53,951 bases of DNA from Priapulus caudatus (lineage: Eukaryota; Priapulida; Priapulimorpha; Priapulimorphida; Priapulidae): assembly GCF_000485595.1 (NCBI RefSeq), contig NW_014577078.1, positions 16,388-70,338 of the forward strand. Direction: 5' to 3'. Positions 9,952 to 20,777 of the stretch are shown here, piece after piece. The position numbers and the translations under genes were made by a program. Numbering within the stretch: the first letter of the stretch is position 1; each line of letters begins with the position of its first letter. The notes below the pieces were generated by a model. That model was not told where the DNA came from, ran no database searches, and saw only the letters and a program-made list of their open reading frames with translations.

Positions 9952-10635
9952 GCGAAAATGCTGAAAAGATCTTCAAAGTCCTGTTGGCGACTTTCAGAGA
10001 TGCGGACCACCAATATCTGCCAAGGCTCTAGCAGCGATTCTTTTCATACCAGCAGAAAGAGAGCCAAGACCTGCTTGGCTGCTCACTGGAGCTGGTCCGA
10101 TTGTGCAATCAGATCACCGCTATGGATGGATTATGGGAGGCCTCCAGAGACATCACTCTGAAGGGGAGGCTGGCGGAGGCCGTCCATGAGGAGGGCTTGC
10201 AACGGGAATTAAGGCCTCAACCTCGAGTCTCCAGCCCTGACCTATTTCAAGTTGCGGGACAGGGCGATACAGTGGATGGGCACCAGCCGTGACATGGGCC
10301 GTTACGGTGTCGCTATGGACCAAGAGGTCACCTCTGAGGCTGTCGACCCAGTGGTGGCTGCTATCAAGCAACAAGGCAACCAGTTAGCTGAAGTATTAAA
10401 GCAGCAGCAGCAGCAGCAGCAGCAAATGTCTGTCATGATGGATATGCTGCGGCAACAGGCGAGTGGGGGTCGACCTGTCAACAGGGGCCCACGGCGCCAG
10501 TATGGGACTGACAAGAGTTCCATGCTTTGTTGGAGTTGCCAGTCCTCGTGCCATATTCAAAGGAACTGCCCGGATAAGGGTAATAGGTCGGTGGGGCAAC
10601 CCCAGGTTTCCAGGCCAAATTTGTTAGAAAGCTAA
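9944..10635 (+). pseudogene. B1 gag, frameshifted
   Basis: Particle protein of the B family. It begins just after the fusion point with a capsid-like segment (ENAEKIFKVLLATFRD, then QQKESQDLL, then LVRLCNQI) reminiscent of PNMA-type gypsy capsids. A stop sits at 10028-10030 and a frameshift near 10245. From 10252 the frame shows a run of eight Gln from CAG repeats (10402-10425) and a canonical knuckle CWSCQSSCHIQRNC (C-x2-C-x4-H-x4-C, about 10528). The start codon of the intact gene is not recoverable because the leader is deleted. Confidence 0.75.
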
Positions 10636-11491
10636 AGTCGACTGTTGCAGTGAGCTGTGCGGCAGGCTGTGAGTCCGTGGAAACGGACAGGGTAGGCTCC
10701 CTTTTAGAAAAGGCAGTAGGAGAGTGCCCCGAGGCAATAGTTAAGATAGCTGGGCGGAGATGAAATGTTTGCTGGACACGGGAGCTCAGGTTTCCACGGT
10801 AACAGAATCATTCTTCCGTGAGCAACTGAGCAACGGCGAGCATCCCAAGGATGTGTTCGATTTCATCTCAATTTCTGATGCCCAGGGCTTAAAAGTCCCC
10901 TACCGAGGCTATATAGAACGCAACCTTAAGATCTGCGGGCATACCTTCCACATGATGGGGTTACTGGTAGTGTGCGACCCAAAAGGGACCCCCATGGAGA
11001 ATCGGAAGCGGTTAGTTCCGGGGGTGATTGGGAGAAACATCCTGCAAAGAATGCGGACAGCTGTCAAGGAGAAGTGGGGCGAGACATATGTTAAGGATTT
11101 GACAGACTCCAGCCGAGTAGATGGGAGCCACTGGGCTCATGTCCATGCCTTATATGGAGCAATCCAAACTAAGGCAGAAGCTGACAAAGCTTAACCAAGC
11201 ACCTCCAGGGTAAGGGTAGCTGGTAGAGGACCACAGCTGATACCAGCCCGGTTAGTAAAGATACTGGAGGGCGCGTGCATGGGGGCTATAGAAAAGTACC
11301 TCGTAATGGTAGAGCACCAGAAAGAAATCTTACCAGCCCTTGCTCCACTAGGCCGTTCAGGACGCGTCCCGATACAGGTGACCAACTGGAGGGGCAGCGA
11401 CCTCTACCTAAATCCACGGACGTCTGTGGGCATCGTGGAACCAGTCACGCTGAACCGCAAGCTAAGGATCCATTCCGTGAATCTCCATTAG
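10636..11491 (+). pseudogene. B1 aspartic protease and linker
   Basis: KCLLDTGAQVSTVTESFF at about 10763 contains the D-T-G-A active site; the strand YIERNLKICG and the segment VPGVIGRNIL further on fit the retropepsin fold. The frame opened at 10760 stops at 11194. The linker to RT (ILEGACMGAIEKYL, then TSVGIVEPV) is read in another frame up to 11491. The domain is otherwise well preserved. Confidence 0.8.
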
Positions 11492-12488
11492 GTGCGGATA
11501 GAAGAAGTTAGTGTAAGGCGGGCCAATGACATAGCCCATAACCTGATCAACTGGATGGACGTAAGCGAGGGACTCACAAAGGATCAGCATAAGGTATTGA
11601 ACGCCCTAATCAAGAAGCACCAGCATGTGTTCAGTCGAGACGAAGATGGCATAGGCTACTGTGACCTAGTCACCCACATGATCCACACCTCTAATAATAA
11701 GCCAGTGAGGGTGGCTCACAGGTGTGTTCTGCCAAACCAATGGAAGGAAGTGCAAGACTTTATCAAGTCGGCATTGGAGAGGGACATTATCCGTGAATCC
11801 AACAGTCATTACGCATCTCCAGTGGTGTTGGTGAGGAAACCATCAGGGAAGGTCCGGGTCTGCCAGGATTACAGGGCGCTGAACCTCAAGACAACCCGGG
11901 ATGCTTACCCCTTACCCCGCATTGACGATGCCCTCAGGGCTTTGAGGGGTGGGAAGTACTTCTGCAGCCTAGACTTGGCTCACGGCTTCTACCACCTACC
12001 AGGGGCTGAGGATAACCAGCACAAGACCGCCTTCAGACCTGGCACAGGTGGGCTTTATGATTTTTAGTCGCATGCCGATGGGTTTGTGCAATGCTCCAGG
12101 GACTTTTATGCGACTGATGGACCGCATATTTGGAGATCAGAATTTCCAAACACTGTTTAACTATATAGACGACCTTTTGGTATTCGGGTCATCGTTCGAC
12201 CAGATGATCGAACGTCTGGATATGGTGTTAGAACGTCTCGGCAAGCATAATATCAAGTTAAAGCCAGAAAAATGTAGTGTGGCCAAGAAACACATCAGGT
12301 ACTTAGGCCACATTGTGTCTGCCGAGGGTATTTCCCCTGACCCAGAAAAGGTTAGAGTGATGCAGGAGTGGGAGGTCCCACGGCCAGAACGTCAACTTCG
12401 GGCGTTCCTTTGCTTTTTAGGTTACTACCGCCAGTCCATGAAAGGCTTCTCACAGTTGGCTGTACCACTGCATGCGCTGATAGGATGA
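11492..12488 (+). pseudogene. B1 reverse transcriptase, one frameshift
   Basis: Shows SPVVLVRKPSGKVRVCQDYR, FCSLDLAHGFYHLP (first Asp), FSRMPMGLCNAPGTF, YIDDLLVF (catalytic Asp pair 12168-12173) and the thumb/connection KCSVAKKHIRYLGH. The frame from 11492 ends at 12067 and the next starts at 12048, so a single indel near 12045 splits the gene. Apart from that indel it is close to intact. Confidence 0.9.
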
Positions 12489-12956
12489 CCCAGCAAATCC
12501 CACCAGAGAAGGAGGAATCCCTCAAGGGACATCACTGTGGACTGGACTAAAAACTGCCAAGTGGCATTCGAAGAACTGAAGATGTTGCTAATCTCTGCTC
12601 CCATTTTGGGGCACCCCCAAAAAACGTTCTGTCATATGCTAGGCGAGCCGGGGTCTGGGGAAGGCAGAGCGAAACATGGACAAACATGGCTATTACAGAA
12701 AAGTTCAAGGGCATGCTCCTGGGGTCCCGGTTCACAGTATACACTGATAACAACTCTTTGTGTTACCTGCAAACAACGGCCAAGCTGAAATGCGATGGGC
12801 GGCAGAGTTGGCTTCCTTTCACTTCACCGTGAGGTACAAACCAGGACGCGCTAATGTCGTACCAGACATCCTGAGCCGGAAGGGAAATCATGGCAAGGAG
12901 CCAGCTAGCTTACGTTTTGAAGAAATCGCAGCGGAACCAGTTGCTGCCAGTCTGGA
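12489..12956 (+). pseudogene. B1 RNase H, catalytic part deleted
   Basis: Reads WTKNCQVAFEELKMLLISAPILGHP and then jumps to a region equivalent to the end of the domain (RWAAELASFHFTVRYKPG, ANVVPDILSRK). In the B2 copy about 150-200 additional bases separate these parts (about 26110-26290), so B1 has lost the segment with the first catalytic residues. Several stops and frame changes are present. Confidence 0.75.
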
Positions 12957-14207
12957 TTGGCATCTCCAAGCTACCAACCTACCAGAGGACCTGAAGGAGG
13001 CCGTTATCAACTGTGTAGCGCCCCAGTGGATGCAGGAGATCAGCACACGGTCCCTGCTGCTACAGGCACATTGCCTGAAATACCCAGACCAGAGCTAAGC
13101 AAGCTGCAACGGGATGACCCAACACTTAGGAGGATCTGGCACTGGTGGGATAAGAATCAATCCCCTACAGTGCGAGAACTGAAACAGGAACCCAAGGAGG
13201 TCCGAAGGGTGCTGCGCGACTGGGTCCGCTTGGGCTCCATAGACAACGTACTTCACCGAGTATTAGTGGAATGCGGTCAGAACGTGCAGCAGGTGCTGCT
13301 TCCGGCTGCCCTGAAAGCATCAGTACTACAGGCCGTACATGATCAGGTTGGACACCAAGGCATTGAAAAAACCCTACGTCTCGCGAAGGCCAGATGCTTT
13401 TGGCCAAACATGGCTAGAGAGGTCGAGCAGCATGTCAAGAAGTGCCAACGTTGCACCTTGGCAAAAGCTGGAAAGCGACCCCAAACAGCCATGGGATGCC
13501 TGATAGCAAGTCGACCACAGGAAGTAGTGGCGATTGACTTCACAGTGTTGGAGCCTGGTCTAGGAGGTAAGGAGGACGTATTGGTGATGACCCATGTGTT
13601 TACCAAGTACATGCAGGCCATAGCCGTCAATGACCAGAAGGCTATCACGGTGGCTAAGACACTAGTAGACTACTGGTTTGTCCGGTTTGGGGTGCCTAAG
13701 AGACTACACGGTGACCAGGGACGTAATTTTGAGAGCCAAATCGTTCGGGAGCTGTGCACGTTATATGGGGTGTCCAAGAGTCGCACAACTCCTTACCATT
13801 CTGAAGGAAATGGACAGTGCGAACGATTCAACCGGACAAATCATAACTTGTCAAGGACACTCGAGCCCCGAAAGAAGAGGCGGTGGCCAGAATACCTGTC
13901 AAGCTTGGTATATGCCTACAACTGCACACATCACGCTACCACCGGGTTCTTCCCCTATTTCCTCTTCTTTGGACGGGAGCCAAAACTCCCAATCGACCAG
14001 CTCTTAGGAGAGGCCAAGGATGAAAATGGGGGAGGTGACGTCAGTCAGTGGGTGGCCGACCACTACGAGCGTCTCGAGGCGGCCCGCAAACAGGCATTTA
14101 GACAAACGGAGAAAGAGGCACTTCGACGACAGTCATGGACAAATAAGAAGGCCCAGGATACCAGTATCCCAATTGGGGGAAGGGTCTTCCTGAAGAACCA
14201 GGGATAA
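12957..14207 (+). pseudogene. B1 integrase
   Basis: A long open frame of 416 codons. The HHCC zinc domain is HDQVGHQGIEKTLRLA plus CQRCTLA. The catalytic triad is Asp at 13536 (AIDFTVLE), Asp at 13713 (GDQGRNFES) and Glu at 13821 (GQCERFNRT). It ends at a TAA where B2 has TAC. A second stop (TAG for TGG) lies about 30 bp on before the C-terminal module. Essentially intact otherwise. Confidence 0.9.
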
Positions 14208-14255
14208 AAGGGTAGAAACAAAATCCAGAACGTCTAGAACCCGGAGCCACACCAA

Positions 14256-14831
14256 GTGGTTGGGTGGCCCGACTCTGAAGTCTACCACGTCATGTTGCTG
14301 GAGAATCCCGGTGTGACCAAGACGCTGCATCGCAACCAGCTGTTAGACTCCCGGGAACTGGTCTCGGACTTGCATGGCAAGGGTCCGGGCTTCAGTCTAA
14401 GCCTACAGGGGCGGACAGTCAATGACAGATCCGACACATCTGACACTGAGGATGAAGGCCACTTCGTTGTTTGCCACCCACGGGAAGTCGACACCACCGA
14501 TGGCAACCTGACCAGTGAAGACGCCATGGAGTCGGCGGTATCAGAAACCGAGGATATCCCTCAGGAAAGCAACCCATTCAACAGCGAGGCAGACAGCAGC
14601 GAAGAGGGGAGTTTGGAGTCCAACTCCGAAGATAATGGTGCACGCAAGACAGAACGCGCAAATGCGGGGACCCATTTTAACCTCCACCACCTCGCCAAAT
14701 TTGTCCTCAAGCAGGAGACTCGCAGGTCTAAAGTAAAAAAGTCACCAGGTCGTCCTTGTCCCCAGGTATTGGCTAATATCAGCGAGACCCAGCTGTTATT
14801 GGTCCAGATGTTAGCCGGTGCCAATAGGTGA
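14256..14831 (+). pseudogene. B1 pol C-terminal module and acidic tail
   Basis: Continues the integrase after the stops. VGWPDSEVYHVM and the KTLHRNQLL box are typical of the small C-terminal domain of gypsy integrases. They are followed by about 100 residues rich in Ser, Asp and Glu, then a basic KVKKSPGRPCP patch. The role of the tail is unknown. Confidence 0.75.
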
Positions 14832-14925
14832 AATCCTTCAGGGCATGACAAAGCTTGCAGCGGCCCTTGCTCAGTCATTGAGCGGTTCGATTCAATAAGT
14901 GTAAGGATTGTGAGTGCAATCCTGG

Positions 14926-14940
14926 GAAAAATAGGGGAGA
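14926..14940 (+). promoter_or_regulatory. B1 polypurine tract
   Basis: A purine-rich run (GAAAAATAGGGGAGA) ends directly at the 3' LTR start and would prime plus-strand DNA synthesis. B2 has the equivalent at about 28740-28759. Confidence 0.75.
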
Positions 14941-15954
14941 TGTGACATACCGAATTGTCACAGGGTTGTTGTGATTGTTTGGTGCTGCTCTCGAGTGGCG
15001 AAAGGAGAGAAAAGCTAGACGAGGGTAGTCACGAACAGATGGCAGCACTAGGCCACCATGTTGGATCAGATAGAGAGGAGAATAAAGCAGTCTGCTACTT
15101 AGACATTTCTATCGGTCAACATCTACGAGGTGAGAGGCATTATGCCGCCTGTAAGTAATTGTAGCTGTAGAATTAAGTGCATAGATAAGGATAAAGATAT
15201 TTCTAAGACCTAAATACATTCCATCTCTTGTAAAAGTTGTTGACAAAAACGAGCAGATAGCTAGGCTAGAAATGTGCATGATTCAGCATCATGCGTATAT
15301 ACATGGTGAATGTAAGTTTTCTTGAGCTCCGTTTCATCAAGAGTATGGATAGATTCTGATATGATGTGTTTCAACTTCAAGATTTAATAACAAAGTGTGA
15401 TAAAGTTATGACTACATTTTGTATCTATGCCAAGCAATGCTTTTCAATATCACGAATATAGTTAGTGACTGTCAGTCCATATGGCGTTCTTATTGCTTCG
15501 ATGATATGCACGTTATTTCAGTGACATTTACATTGTTTCGATGATATTCACGTTATTCCGGTGACATTTACAATGTTTGATGATGTTCACGTTATTCCTA
15601 GGTTATCGTGTGACCCAGGGCAGTTTGTTGCCAGCGAAGTTAGCGTGGTCGCTCCTACGGTGGCATGATCTAGCACGATCATGTACTTGGCTCCCTAGAG
15701 TATGTGGTTATAATGTTTTGTATTTTGTATAATGTACAGTGTATAATGTACAGTGTCTAATTATTCCCTACGATTCAATGGGGTCGGTACCCCATCAGCA
15801 TTAAGCTATTGAAACAGTTAATCGATAGTATGTACATGTTGCATGTACAAGCGCTCATGCATGTGTATTTTCTATGTTTCAGGGTTTTTGTTTGTTCTCA
15901 AGTAAATCGTCTACCCCGCACTTGATTGTTGGAGTTCTTTTTTCTGACCTCACA
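14941..15954 (+). repeat. B1 3' LTR
   Basis: 1014 bp from TGTGACA to CTCACA, with a 5-bp terminal inverted repeat TGTGA/TCACA. It contains an AATAAA at 15081 and three tandem 37-bp units (about 15487-15600) with the core TTCACGTTATTCC. It matches the 5' LTR remnant at 5369-5933 and, with many indels, the B2 LTR at 28760-30487. It is followed by the GTCA duplication. Confidence 0.9.
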
Positions 15955-15958
15955 GTCA
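15955..15958. repeat. B1 target-site duplication (right), GTCA
   Basis: Matches 5365-5368 and directly follows the LTR end. Confidence 0.7.
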
Positions 15959-16158
15959 GTTATCACAGGTACGGTAAAACGTTTCAAAATTAATATATAC
16001 TGACAGTGTCTATGGCAGTTTGCAGGTCTCACGACCAACCGTTGTTTATTTTCTTACTCTTGGCTTTATGTGATACCGTATCGCTTTTTAGCTAACATAA
16101 ACAGGACAAGCTGTTAAACAGTTTATACACGTGTGGTTGTCAGTTGCGTTTAATTTAC

Positions 16159-16348
16159 CTGCAAAGAATGGTGCACCGCGTCCTCTTTCGTTGCCAACCT
16201 GTTCTTTTCCATAAACAAACAACCCAAATGCAACGAGCTTCTTCCAATCGTTTGTTCCTCTCGCCTGTTGCATCATGGTAGTCACAGCACGCAGCAATAA
16301 GTTGACTGTATCAGTGTAGAAATTCACCTCGTCGAAAGCTGAAGCAAG
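16159..16348 (-). CDS. NIT-domain receptor, exon 4
   Basis: A 190-bp exon between a TTTCTTTAG acceptor and a CAG|GTAAAT donor, entered in phase 0 and left in phase 1. It encodes LASAFDEVNFYTDTV, a helical stretch, then KKLVAFGLF and YGKEQVGNERGRGAPFFA. The YT-x-V-x-x-LL helix and the KE-x-x-G-x-ERG motif are the second-half signature of the NIT domain. It joins exon 3 directly (HLDPE|LASAF). The exon that follows is not found in the window. It is probably left of the B1 element, which would then lie in intron 4. Confidence 0.82.
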
Positions 16349-18410
16349 CTAAAGAAATCTCTGAGTTATTATGTGAAAAGATAAAACTTAAGATCAAAAG
16401 CAGATTTAGAACTTTGATAACTATTCATTACGTGTGTAAATGAGTATCACAATGACGCATTAATAACAGAATTCTTTGCCTTCGAGGCCTTGGGCGGAAG
16501 ATGGCATGGAACTTCGATCCTGCTTAGATAATTAAATGCCTCAGTTTGATAAATCAAACAACTTGTTGCTACGGAACTGACACACTCACTGTTATTTACT
16601 AAAATATATATGAATATACAAGTTTTTAATTTGACTGACCATCACGCAAGTTCATAACATTAAAATGAAATTTATTCAATATCACTGAACGCGACAGACT
16701 CGGTGAAAGTGGATTTGCAGAATGTCTGTCATACGGGTGCGATAAAATTTTCACCTCCGTCCCTCTTATGCCCCGCACCAGTCTATCGTATAATTTTAAA
16801 CAGGAACTACCCCTAGGATGAATTGGATACATATTAGCTATCTGCTTTAGCAGAGTAAACAACGCGTATTAAACATATCAGAGCGCGTACCAAAATTTGC
16901 AAAACCTTTTTCTAAATATAACATTACGACTAGAGGTATTGAACACAATTTCATATAATTGATACACCCTACCCACGCGCAGCAGCTGCCTGCCCGACCG
17001 AAATTCCACCACGGCCCCTTATTGTCGGTAAAAGTACAAATGTCCCGAAAAAGTCCTTGAAACAGCTATTTTAGGCACCCTAATGGATTTATGAGAACGT
17101 TAATATAACTATTAACTCATACGAAGTGTAACGGATTTCCTATTCTCTTTTACTTTACTTGACTACTACCATTGGCCGTGGTATAGGTCCGGTTGCCGTT
17201 GCGCCGTGAACCCTGACAGGACCGTTACCGCCCCATCCTTTACGAGTTCGATCACAAGGATCGCAATGTGGCAGGGACAGTCGAACACCCGAGCGCCGAG
17301 AAAAGAAGAAGGGGGTTTCCGGTCGTCCAGTGAGAAGTAAGAGATACGGAGGGGGGTGCCAGTCACGAAGTGAGAAGTAATAAGCAATAAGTAAGAAGTA
17401 AGTTTAATATGAACGCCAGTGCCTATACATGACAAATAAGTTTGGATAACAGATCACTTTGCTATACTGTAGACTGTCTAACGAGCGTCGTCATCACGGC
17501 AGGGACGCCTGGTGTACAAAATATGCAAAAGCTCGGTTCGCCGGGCGAATGCAAATTGTTGAGGAAAAACCTGCGATTGTCAGCATTAGCTTCTGTAGTA
17601 ACGCGAGTGTAAACCCACTCACAACCTCCAATGTGTCTGCGCACACTCACCGCACACGCCAGCTATATTATTACACCATCAGTATACAGCTATCAGCTAA
17701 CAACATGCGCCAGCTATATTATTTTCCCCCTCAGTAATACAGCCATCAGCTAACAACATACGCCAGCTATATTATTACACCATCGCATTAGTATACAGCC
17801 ATCTGCATCAGCTAATAACACACGCCAGCTATATTATTACACCATCCGTATACAGACATCAGCTAATAACATACGCCATGCAGCTATATTATTACACCAT
17901 CCGTATACAGACATCAGCTAATAACACACACAAAACACTGTCACTAATTAACTATATGGATGTCTCAGTCTGACATATTCCAAAAACGCTGGTAACGTAC
18001 CTATTTATTCCGACCTAGCTCTAGTAATGTACGCGCACTACGAAGAACTGATACCACAAATCCCGAACACTAGTAATTATGGACATGCACGATTTATATC
18101 GGACACATTCTAAAAACACGTCTGCTCTCCCATCGTCGTCCCGCGTGTCTCCCTTTTCGCGCCGTTTTCTGCCTATTGTTTTTACCATGCCGGGGACTTC
18201 TCGCGGAGGATACACACAAATTGTTCATTGCGGGACACCCCACTAGCGCCATCGTCCTTGAGATATAACTATAAACGGTATAAACTGTTTCACCCGCTAC
18301 AGCAACGCACCATACTAAAAGCGAATCTGTTACAGAAGTAAGCAATCAGATCTCATTATAATTTATTGCATCATTTAAATACGTGAATTTACTTGCTGAA
18401 AATACACTAC
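16349..18410 (-). other. NIT-receptor intron 3
   Basis: About 2.06 kb between the exon 3 donor and the exon 4 acceptor. It contains the 17.6-17.9 kb minisatellite. The open frames at 16626-16862 and 17166-17435 have no recognisable domain. Confidence 0.7.
17640..17935. repeat. Intronic minisatellite, about 60-bp unit
   Basis: Five imperfect copies of a unit containing CGCCAGCTATATTATTACAC, then GTATACAG, then CATCAGCTAATAAC. Lies in intron 3 of the NIT-receptor gene. Confidence 0.85.
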
Positions 18411-18518
18411 CTCTGGGTCAAGATGATATCGATGTCTGTTCATGTACAGCCGGAAAGCTTCGCTGCTTTTGAAATCAGATAGTTTTGACTCTTGAAGACT
18501 TGTTGGCCACAGTTTTAC
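18411..18518 (-). CDS. NIT-domain receptor, exon 3
   Basis: A 108-bp, 36-codon exon, phase 0 at both ends, between an ACCTTTCAG acceptor and a GAG|GTAGTG donor. It encodes VKLWPTSLQESKLSDF followed by RLYMNRHRYHLDPE. The W-P opening and the H-R-x-x-LD motif are typical of the middle of animal NIT domains. It is only a small open frame, so the call rests on splice sites, phase and the fit between exons 2 and 4. Confidence 0.78.
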
Positions 18519-18965
18519 CTGAAAGGTAATGCTCACAAATTCATGAAATGAGGAACAGTGTTGAATTCATTTCATATTGAACCCTACGTTTTATATTACC
18601 TGTAACTCTTGCGCAATTTTTGCATATGTACAAAGCAATTTTAACTTTTGGTGTTTCTTTCGATTACAATGATTGACTTCTATTTCTTGCAAAAAAACAC
18701 CAAATTCTGTGCTCTTTATATTAGTAAATAATTAAAAAGAATAAGATATGTTTCTTAAAATTATTTGTGTAGAATAGCACATTCACCAAATCAGTTTCTC
18801 TCACGAGACATGCATATGCACGCAAGCGCTACCCACTTACTCTCCTGTACACATCCCTAAAAGAACATACCTACACACACACGAGACATTGCGAGAAATA
18901 TTTGACTAGTATTATTTGAATAGACTTGAGACGATAACTTCCGGCCGTAATTTGTACATCTTTAC

Positions 18966-19097
18966 CTTGTTCATTAAAGCGTCGGTTTGGTGATACGCAG
19001 CAAAGAGAATTTTCTTAACAGATCTAGCGCCTCTGCTGCTTACGTAGAGTGATGTTGCTCCTCGTTCTATTTGCAATCCGTGAATTAATCCGCCAAC
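18966..19097 (-). CDS. NIT-domain receptor, exon 2
   Basis: A 132-bp, 44-codon exon, phase 0 at both ends, between a TTTTCTAAG acceptor and an AAG|GTAAAG donor. It encodes VGGLIHGLQIERGATSLYVS, then SRGARSVKKILFAAYHQTDALMNK. LIHxLQxERGxT-x-x-Y-x-S-S-x-G followed by TD-x-L is the opening signature of the NIT domain. It continues exon 1 directly after the membrane helix and a short stalk. Confidence 0.85.
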
Positions 19098-19321
19098 CTT
19101 AGAAAACAGTATAAATAATTACAACATTGTTCGTGTTTGAAAGATCCAGGAGTAATTTACGAAGAAAAAATAATTAAATTAAGAGATTTTAAAATAGCAT
19201 GCTTATCATCACGCGGATAAGTTAGTAGGGGTTCTCAGCGCGATATGTGTTTAACCAACTGATGAGAAAACCTTATATTTGCAATAGTATATTATATATT
19301 ACATTATATTATAAATTATAT

Positions 19322-19322
<1 letters not shown>

Positions 19323-19372
<50 letters not shown>

Positions 19373-19407
19373 TGTGTGCGTATGCGTGCGCGTGCGCGCG
19401 CGCGTGC

Positions 19408-19459
<52 letters not shown>

Positions 19460-19516
19460 TGTGTGTGTGTGTGTGTGTGTGTGTTGTGTGTGTGTGTGCG
19501 GTGTGCGTGTGCGTGT

Positions 19517-19563
<47 letters not shown>

Positions 19564-19568
19564 GTGTG
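19323..19568. repeat. GT/GC microsatellite
   Basis: About 245 bp of (GT)n with GCGC-rich interruptions. It produces long Cys-Val and Thr-His frames that are not genes. Confidence 0.95.
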
Positions 19569-19599
19569 GAACGTGCTGGGAAACATAAAACAAATATTA

Positions 19600-20777
19600 C
19601 CTGTTGAAATTAACTTTCCCGCTGTTTTTACGTCAATATATCACAATATTTCATGTATTAAAATCCGAAATATTGATTTATCTGTAACATAGCCGATAAT
19701 GTGTACATGTCACACAAAAACTATAAAATCTATCATCCAGATGAGACAGGATACTAGAGAAGCGTTGCCGAAAGGAGGTGTTTATCTGAAGTGCTGCGCG
19801 ATCTTGCGCGCAGTTCCGCGACAAAATTCCTACGACAGTATGCAGCGCTGGCAGCTATGGATCCGGCGCCGAATGCATAGGCCGCGCACGAATCCCATAG
19901 CTGCAGCGAACAGTCGCGCAATTTTAGTGGGGGACACAGAGGGCAGACATTTGGAACGTGAATCAGTGTTCACATTGTTATAAATAAACTGTAACCGAGT
20001 AATGTGTTCGTAACCGAGCTGTGTCACGCGAAATCACAGAAAGACTGTAAAAATTCTGACATTCGCGAACCTTGCCCAGTAATGGAAATGGCTGTCAGAA
20101 TCAGGAAACACCTACCGGCGCTCTTCGTGACCTCATTGTTGCGCCTCCAACGCTGGAACGTTTTTGGCAACGTTTCCAATGGCGCGGCTCGTACAGGAGT
20201 TGCAAAGCAGTGCGCCCGCGCCTGCCCCGCCGCCTATAGCCCATAGACTGGCACTCGCTCCCACCTCCTCGGCTTAGCTTAGGTCACGTGCGAATGGCTA
20301 ATCGATGGTGGGAGCGAGTCCTAGTCCTAATAGGCCTTTGCACCTCGCACCGTCGCAACCTTCTCGAAAGAGAGTAAGGCCTATACTAGAAACATTAAGA
20401 ATTGGGTAGTAAAAGTAGATTTTCGTATTAAGTTAGCATTATAATTTTATTGAAACGCTTCAAGTGCCTGTGTCTAGTATAGGGGTATTCTATCCTAGCA
20501 AAGAGCGTTTCTTGGGCTAGTAGTAGTAGTAGTAACTAGTACTTAGTAATTAGTAATACTATTACTATTAGCTCCTTGCCGTCCTGGTAGTAAACTATAC
20601 TATAGTACTAGTAGTGCTGGTAACCTTAGTAGTACTACTACTAGTAAGTAGTACTTAATTACTAGTAATTATTGTAAGCATGTACTTGTAGTAATAAAGT
20701 ATTCGTAGGTGTGGTAATGTACGCAAAGTCTAAGTTATAGCCGGCCGAGAGACTACACACATTCAGAACACGCGAAC
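19600..20777. other. Intronic stretch with TAG/AGT-rich repeat
   Basis: No exon recognised. Bases 20518-20700 are dominated by TAGTAG, AGTACT and ACTAGT words. An inverted pair CACTCGCTCCCACC / GGTGGGAGCGAGT at about 20251 and 20307 could form a small hairpin. Confidence 0.45.

Larger units (their letters stand above)
5369..15954 (+). mobile_element. B1: Ty3/gypsy LTR retrotransposon, with element A nested in it
   Basis: The outer element has LTRs beginning TGTGACA and ending CTCACA and is flanked by a GTCA duplication. Order: damaged 5' LTR (5369-5933), inserted element A (5934 to about 9944), then B1 gag, protease, RT, RNase H, integrase, an acidic tail, a polypurine tract and the 3' LTR. 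B1's own primer site, the rest of its 5' LTR and A's 3' end are missing, so a deletion has fused A to B1. It is antisense to the NIT-receptor gene and probably lies in one of its introns. Confidence 0.85.

Noticed and set aside
17640-17935. CRISPR-like array
   Set aside because: The repeats are head-to-tail without unique spacers and the genome is eukaryotic.
16159-19097. NIT sequences as bacterial contamination
   Set aside because: The domain is split by introns with consensus splice sites and matched phases.
19299-19692. Long Thr-His and Cys-Val frames
   Set aside because: They are translations of a GT microsatellite in all frames; the same applies at 2359-2674, 43328-43609, 44424-44703, 51251-51607 and 53367-53921.
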